A DNA stretch of 60,000 nucleotides from NCBI RefSeq assembly GCF_032854445.1, contig NC_088300.1, positions 79,029,084 through 79,089,083 of the forward strand. Direction: 5' to 3'. Each line of letters starts with the position of its first letter. Positions within the stretch are counted from its first letter, which is position 1. The notes beneath the pieces were generated by a model. It made no database searches. It had not been told where the DNA came from and saw only the letters and a list, made by a program, of their open reading frames with translations. Shown piece by piece: positions 27,601 to 36,600 of this stretch. Origin of the DNA: Liolophura sinensis. Its lineage: Eukaryota > Mollusca > Polyplacophora > Chitonida > Chitonidae. A program made the position numbers and the translations under genes.

Positions 27601-30600
27601 TGTATCTACCATATACCAGTTTTAGCTGATTGCTACTCCCATGTATCTACTGTATATCGGTTCTACCTGGTTGGGAGCTACATGGTATACTATACTGTAA
27701 TCACATTACACCGAGACGTTCCCACACAGTGCTGTGTGTCACCAGGATACTCCCATGTATCTACTGTATATCAGTTCTACCTGGTTGGGAGCTACATGGT
27801 ATACTATACTGTAATCGCATTACACCGAGACGTTCCCACACAGTGTTGTGTGTCACCAGGATACTCCCATGTATCTACTGTATATCGGTTCTACCTGGTT
27901 GGGAGCTACATGGTATACTATACTGTAATCGCATTACACCGAGACGTTCCCACACAGTGCTGTGTGTTACCAGGATACTCCCATGTATCTACTGTATATC
28001 GGTTCTACCTGGTTGGGAGCTACATGGTATACTATACCGTAATCACATTACACCGAGACGTTCCCACACAGTGCTGTGTGTTACCAGGATACTCCCATGT
28101 ATCTGCTGTATATCGGTTCTACCTGGTTGGGAGCTACATGGTATACTATACTGTAATCGCATTACACCGAGACGTTCCCACACAGTGCTGTGTGTTACCA
28201 GGATACTCCCATGTATCTACTGTATATCGGTTCTACCTGGTTGGGAGCTACATGGTATACTATACTGTAATCGCATTACACCGAGACGTTCCCACACAGT
28301 GCTGTGTGTTACCAGGATACTCCCATGTATCTACTGTATATCGGTTCTACCTGGTTGGGAGCTACATGGTATACTATACCGTAATCACATTACACCGAGA
28401 CGTTCCCACACAGTGCTGTGTGTTACCAGGATACTCCCATGTATCTGCTGTATATCGGTTCTACCTGGTTGGGAGCTACATGGTATACTATACTGTAATC
28501 GCATTACACCGAGACGTTCCCACACAGTGCTGTGTGTTACCAGGATACTCCCATGTATCTACTGTATATCGGTTCTACCTGGTTGGGAGCTACATGGTAT
28601 ACTATACTGTAATCGCATTACACCGAGACGTTCCCACACAGTGCTGTGTGTTACCAGGATACTCCCATGTATCTACTGTATATCGGTTCTACCTGGTTGG
28701 GAGCTACATGGTATACTATACTGTAATCGCATTACACCGAGACGTTCCCACACAGTGCTGTGTGTTACCAGGATACTCCCATGTATCTACTATTTACCGG
28801 TTCTAGCTGGTATACCATATGGTAATCATATAGGGCGAGACGTTCCCACACAGTGCTGTATGTTGTCGGGATACTCCCATGTATCTACTATATACCAGTT
28901 CTAGCTGGTTGGATAATCACATTGCACCGTGACGTTCCCATACGGTGCTGTATGTTGTCGGGATACTCCCATGTATCTACCATGTATACCAGATCTACCA
29001 GTTTGGATAATCACATTGCGCCGTGACGTTCCCACACATTGCTGTATGTTGTCGGGATACTCCTATGTATCTACAATATATATCAGTTCTAGCAGGTTGG
29101 ATAATCCCATTGCACCGTGACGTTGTCACACCGTGATGTACGGCTGGCTGCACATGTCAACGAAAATTATTTAATTTTCATTACAATTTATGTAGTATTG
29201 TTACATGTGTCAACTGCAACTCGAAAACCATAGGTCCCCAGCGCATTAGGCAGATGTCTATACCGGTATCTATATGGAAAAATATTAATGGAAATGTGAA
29301 AATATAAGAAGGTAGACTTTAAAAAGACCTAGCTCACATGTAGGCGGATGGTATGAAAGAGATCAGGTGACTGAGTCTCTCTTACATAAACATGTGCGTC
29401 AGGTAAGCGGAAGGAGGAATTCAGCGGGTAATTCCCGTGTAAATCGCCCAAACTTGTACAAAAGCCCTACACAGGCCAGCGTGCTCACAGGCGTCACGAT
29501 CTGACCTAGTATCTTATTCTGCTGTACAACAATAATAGCACGTATGTACAAAATCGCGATGAGTGTTGACGATGTGTAATGAATGTACTGTTTGGGATCT
29601 ATTACACTTTACCTTCCATCCACAGCTCTACTGTACAGTTTAATGTCGGCGACTGCAAATATACCTCTCGAGATGTCTGCGCCTACAATGCAAACATATT
29701 ATATACGGCAATCATTTTGTCACGCCAGTGTGATACATGTTATGGTAAGTCACCCTCTGTGACACTATCTGACCCAAGTACTGCGCCCGACCAGATCAGG
29801 CATAACGAAGGGTTACTCGATAAGCCTAGAGAGAAATATTATGTATCTTTCTGGTATAAATACATGAGCTATGATCAAGGCCGGGTGGACTTCCCATGGC
29901 TATGACTACATGAGCCTGTGAGTTCACTGCTAAAGGGCTAGAGGATCTTCCATGGACTCCATTAGTTCACTCCCGAAATTCTTACAACAAAAACTTAACA
30001 TAGTATTACAATGTACTACAATGAAAGGAAGTCCATCTCTAATCTCTTACCATTTTTTACTCCCCAAACTACTTCCACGTCTCGTGTCAAATTCAGTCGC
30101 TGATTTAGAACAACCGCATTCTTCAATTCTCCGTTTGGAATACCGGCTAACATATCTTCGGACACCTGAAATGGAGCAAATTTTGGAAACCTAAGATGAA
30201 AGTACACACGGGGCAAATTTTGGCCAGTTGAGATGAAAGCAAAGATGTGGCAAATTTCTGACATGTGAGATGAAAGCAAACTTTGGGCACCTGGGATGAA
30301 AGCACACATGAAGCAAACTTTAGACATTTGAGATGAATCTATGTGTCAAAAAAGACAATCGTATATCCAGTCAACAACCAAAATGAATAATCAACGTAAA
30401 TAATCGCAAGGCTATTTGCCAAAACGACGTTTCACAGAAACCACCAAAGAACTAAGAAAGTATATAAACTACAAAATAAGGTCGGAGTCATTTATTTTTT
30501 TTATTTGATTTGTGTTTTACCCCGTACTCAAGAATATTTCACGTATACGACGGCGGCCAGCATGGTGGGAGGAAACTGGACAAAACTTGGGAGAAATCCA

Positions 30601-33600
30601 CGACCATTCGCAGGTTGCTGGAAATCTGAGATGAAAGCACACATGAATCAAATTTTGGACACCTAAGGTGAAAAGCACACCTGATGGAAATTTTGGACAC
30701 CTGAGAAGAAAGCACACATAAAACTAAACTTTTGGGGCATTTGGGATGACTGCACATCTGAAGCAAACTTTGGATATCTTAGACGGAATCACACATTAAG
30801 CAAATTTTTGACACAGGGATGAAAGAACACATGAAGCAAACTTTAAACACTTGAGATGAATCTATGTATCGAAACAGACAGCCTCACATAGAGTCAACAG
30901 TCAAAATGGATAATTCAGGTAAATAATCCCAAGGCCAATTCCCAGAACGACTGCAGCCAGCTTTAAGGTGGGAGGAAACCGGACAGAGCCCCGGCAAACC
31001 CACGACCATCCGCAGGTTGCTCCAGATCTCATCAGGTACAGCTGGAGAGGGGATGGAATAATGTAAGGAGAAGCCGTGAACCGTTTTCAATGATATTAGA
31101 AAGATGCAAGGTCTGTTCTACTCGAATGAGTGAAATTGTTATGCATATCGTGTACCATGTTAGTTTATAGGTTGTCGATAATAACATATATACTTCAGTT
31201 GTGCTTCGATTGTTACTATTCATATATCCAACGTAGAATTCTAACTCAACACCATGAACGTACGACGACTGGCCCTGGGTTAAGCGGAATAAGACACAAT
31301 CACGAAGCAGCGCAAGAGATTCTCGACATTCTGCTCATATTTACTTACAAGAGTATTATACTCATTGAAAAACTTAAGAAACTTAGGCGTCTGGTGGAAT
31401 AACTTCAGTGTTTGCGGTAACAACACACAGGACGCTACAAGGCGAGATGTGTTCACGTCATATGCAAGATCCCACCTGAAGTCACACCTAAAGCAAATTT
31501 GGGGCATCTGAGACAGAATCACAGACTAAGCAAATTTTGTTACCACTGATACTGATACCACTTACGCGCTGAGTGAGTGAGTTGTTGTATTGTGAATGTT
31601 AGCAGGCCTTACACATAATCTGTTTTAATCTGGTCTTGCAGTGGAACTGTAGGCTTGGTGACCACCTACTGTTTTAATCCACCGCAACGCTGCATATCAG
31701 GACCAGTCATGTACGTTACTGTAAGAATTGTATGTCTGTAAACCTTGTTAAAATTTGTTTGTTGCTATGCAGTGTGTTTTTGTATAAAAATGTAGCCTAC
31801 TGTCACTTGTAAAAGGGAACCCAGAGCCCCGGAACCACCGACTCTGCGATACAACTGTGCCATAGCTGAAGTTACACCAGCTAGTGTGAATGTCTAATTT
31901 ATATGTGCATGTTTTCCTATCGTTCATAAAGTGTTCAGTACATAAGTAAATCCTGCCTTGTGAGTGAGTGCTTAGGGTTTAACGTCGTGCTCAACAATTT
32001 TTCAGTCATATGACGACGAAGGGTGAATGTAATGTGCCTCCTTGTTACAGGACGGATTTCCACCGCTCTTTTATCTAGGGCTGCTTCACTGAGACGATTT
32101 ACCGAAGGCAAGTAAGTGGCCCCGCCCGAGCCATTATACTGATACGGGTCAACCAGTCGTTGCACTATCCCTGAACGACTCGCAGAACCTTTTAAGGTAC
32201 CTCGACCCAGGATTGATTCTAGATTTACCGCTCCCGAAGCGGACGCTCTACTAACTGTGCTATCTGTTGCTAACACGCTGATACCATTAGCAATAACACT
32301 AATACCACTAACACGCTGATATCATTAGCAATAACACTAATACCACTAACATGCTGATATCATTAGCAATAACACTAATACCACTAACACGCTGGTATCA
32401 TTAGCATCCATCTCACCAACACTGATACCACTGATAATGATAACACTAACACGCTGGTATCATTAGCAGTAACACTAATAACACTAAGGAACCGTTCCCA
32501 ATTATCGTTCGTTTTTTATACGTTTTAAACGAATGAAAATGAATGTAAAATACGATTTGGTTGTCTGTCATTCGTTTAAAACGACTGAAAAACGTAGTAA
32601 AAACACATGTGTTGAAAAAAACGACTTCGTGTGCTGTTCGTTTTTGTTTTTGTTGTGAGGAAATAGTCCGAGCGTGTGTGACGACAGAATCAGCGCTTGG
32701 GGATGTCCGATACAGAATCGACGGCCTGTGGCGAAGATCAAACACTGCTACCATGCAGTTACAAAGCAATACTGTAAAGTACTTAATTTTCGCGGATTTC
32801 GAGGTCAATAAGTTAACGACAAAAATAATTGCAGCGAAAAAAATATCCAATATTGAATCATATACTTCAGATAGTAGTCATAATGAAATCAAATCTTTGC
32901 CAGGGTGCCAGGAGTTGCTCTAAGAAAGCCCGATGGGCCAGCTGAAATGTTTTAACAGCTGGGAAGGGAAATTAGGGTTTATATATATACAAACTCTGGT
33001 GCTAAGGCTTGGTGGGTTAAAACAAAGTAGGAGTGTATTCGTCTTTAGTTTGATCAGACTTCGCTATGCCCGTAAAGTGAAAGAAAAGTACACATCCGCT
33101 AATGCCATAGGAAAGTGAACCAGAACTACTGTATGAATTGGGTACCAGTAACCTACCAGAATTACTGTATGAATAGCGTACCAGTAACCTACCAGGATTA
33201 CTGTATGAATTTTGTATCAGTAACCTACCACAATTACTGTATGAATGGCGCACCAGTAATCTACCACAATTACCATATGAATGGCCTACCAGTAACCTAC
33301 CACAATTACTGTATGAATGGCGTACCAGTAACCTACCACAATTATGTATGAATAGCGTACCAGTAACCTACCACAATTACTGTATGAATGGTGTACCAGT
33401 AACCTACCACAATTACTGTGTGAATGGCGTACCAGTAACCTACCAGAATTACTGTATGAATGGCGTACAAGTAACCTACCAGAATCGTCACGTTCTTCCA
33501 ACTAGTCAACTTCAGGTCCAAGCGAATTGATCCGCTTTTGGATTTGATTTCCAAATCCCCGAGACCCGCTTGAACTTCGAGAATATTATTTGTTTGGTTA

Positions 33601-36600
33601 TTCAGATCTCGTATCCAAAGTACAAAACTGCAACATAAAACACAAAATGCATTGTAAAGACTTTTGAATGTCGTGCAGGGAAATATTTGGACAAGTTCCA
33701 CAAAGGAATGATTGAGACGGCTTCTTCAGAGAAAGGGATTTGGCAGGTTGAAGGGTTTAGATAGGGTCCACAGAGGAGGAAGGGTTTGTACAGGTTCTAC
33801 GTAGAAAGCGTTTGGGTAGAGGTTCGATAGAGGTGGGCCTAGACATGTTCAAGTGTTCGAGCATGAGTTTGGATAGGTTCCGTTGTTGGTGGTAGGGATG
33901 GGGAGGAACAGCTTCCACAGATGAAGGGTTTGGACAGGTTCCATAGAGGTGAGCTTAGACAAGTTCGGGCATGAGTTTGCATAGGATCCTGGGTTGGGTG
34001 TTACACCTATGAAAGGTTTACACACCTTCCACAGAGGATATGAAGAGGTTTCACGGAGGAAGGGATTGGACAGAGTCTCAAGAGGAAGGGTCTGAGCAGG
34101 TTTCACGGGGGAAGGGATTGGACAGAGTCCCAAGAGGAAGGGTCTGAGCAGGTTTCACGGAGGAAGAGATAGGACAGAGTCCCAAGAGGAAGGCCTGAGC
34201 AGGTTTCAGGGAGGAAGGGTGTGGACAGGTTCCCAAGAGGAAGGCCTGAGCAGGTTCCAAAGAGGAAGGTTTCGGACAGAATCACAAGAGGAAGGGTCTG
34301 GGCATGTTCGAGAAAGAGTTTGGACAGGTTCCCAAGAGGAAGACCTGAGCAGGTTCCCAAGAGGAAAGGTCTGGGCAGGTTCCATGGAAGAAGGGTGTGG
34401 ACAGGTTCCCAAGAGGAAGGTTTCGCACAGAATCCCAAGAGGAAGGGTCTGGGCAGGTTCCACGGAGGAAGGCTTTTTGAACCTTGTGTTAACGCTATGA
34501 TGGCTGTCTTACTTCATTATCTGAGGTCTATGTATTAGTTATGGTGGTTGTCATACTTCATCACCTGAGGTCTATGTTATCGCTATGATGGTTGTCATAC
34601 TTCCCGTGTAACAGCTATGGTGGTTGGCATACTTTATCACCTGGGTCCTGTGTAATAGTTATGGTGATTGTCATACTTTATCACCTGAGGTCCGTGTAAT
34701 AGTTATGGTGGTTGTCATACTTTATCACCTGATGTCTGTATTATCGCTATGATGGTTGTCATACTTCATCACCTGGGTCCCGTGTAACAGCTATGGTGGT
34801 TGTCATACTTCATCAGGACGGTCTGTGTCACACCAAAGATGGTTGTCATACTTTATCACCTTACGTCTGCGTTATCGCTATGACAGGTGTCATACCTTAT
34901 CACCTGAGGTCTGTGTAATAGTTATGATGGTTGTCATATTTTATTTCCTGGGGTATGTATTATCGTTATGAGTGAGTGAGTGTAACCTTGTACTTAAAAA
35001 TTTTTCTGTCAGATGACGACGAAAGAATCCATAAAATGCATGTACGTGTGATGTTTCCTGCCGCTCTTTTATTTAGTGCTGCTTCACTGAGACGCCTTAC
35101 CGAGGGCAAGTAAGACGCCCCGCCCGAGCCATTATACTGATACGAGTCAACCAGTCGTTGCACTATCCCCTTCATGCTGAAGCTATAACTTCCTCTTTTA
35201 CCGTCTTAGGTGTGACTTGACCCAGAACTGACCCTGGATCTATCGCTCCCAAAGCGGACGCTCTACCAATTGTGCTATCGAGGCAGGTATCACTATAATG
35301 GTTGTCATACTTTATCACCTGAGGTCTGTGTTATCCCTATGATGGTTGTCATACTTTATCACCTGGGTCCCGTGTAAGAGAGAAGATGTTTGTCACAATT
35401 TATCACATGTGGTCTGTGTAATAGCTATGATGGTTGTTATACTTTATCAGCCGATGTCTGTGTAATAACTATGGTAGTTGTCTTACTGTATCACCTGTGT
35501 AATAGTTATGGTGGTTGTCACACTTTATCACCTTAGGTCTGTGTAATAGCTATAGCGGTTGTCATACTTTATCAGCCGAGGTCTGTGTAATAACTATGAT
35601 GGTTGTCGTACTTTATCACGTGAGGTCAGTGTTATCGCTATGGTGGTTGTCATACTTTATCACCTGACGTCTGCGTTATCGCTATGACAGGTGTCATACT
35701 TTATCACCTGAGATCTGTGTTATAGCTATGATGGTTGTCATACTTTATCACCTGAGGTCTGTGTTTGTTATCGCTATAACAGGTGTCATACTTTATCACC
35801 TGAGGTCTGTGTTATAGCTATGATGGTCGTCATACTTTATCACCTGAGATCTGTGTTATCGCTATTATGGTTGTCATACTTCATCACCTGAGGTCTGTGT
35901 AATAGCTATGGCGGTTGTCATACTTTATCAGCCGAGGTCTGTGTAATAACTATGATGGTTGTCATACTTTATCACGTGAGGTCAGTGTTATCGCTATGAC
36001 AGGTGTCATACGGTATCACCTGAGGTCTGTGTAATAGTTAAGATGGTTGTCGTACTTTATTACCTGGTTGTCATAATTGATCACATGTGGTCTGTGTAAT
36101 AGCTATGGCGGTTGTCATACGTTATCACCTGTGGTCTGTGTTATAACTATGATATTTGATACTTCATCGCCTGAATTCTGTTATCACTATGATGGTTGTC
36201 ACACTTTATTGACTTGACTAGGTCCTGTGTAACATCGAAGATGGTTGTCATAATTTATCACATGTGGCCTTTGTAATAGCTATGATGGTTGTTATACTTT
36301 TTCACCTGTGGTCTGTGTAATAGTTATGGTGGTTGTCATACTTTATCACCTGAGGTGTGTGTAATAGCTATGGTGGTTGTCATACTTTATCACCTGTGGT
36401 TTGTGTAACAGGTATGGTGGTTGTCATACTTTATCATCTGAGGTCTGTGTAATAGTTGTGATGATTGTCATACTTTATCAGCTGAGGTCTGTGTAACAGT
36501 TATGATATTTGTCATACTTTATCACCTGATGCCTGTGTTGTAGCTAAGATGGTTGTTTTACTCTATCACCTCAGGTCTGCGTAACAGAATAATGGTTGTC

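Noticed and set aside
27475-28904. ORFs of 443 and 424 codons
   Set aside because: They are two frames of the same 114-bp minisatellite. Identical units in two frames argue against coding constraint.
32561-32923. 120-codon plus-strand ORF overlapping a 134-codon minus-strand ORF
   Set aside because: No domain is recognised on either strand. It lies in an RTK intron next to an inverted repeat.
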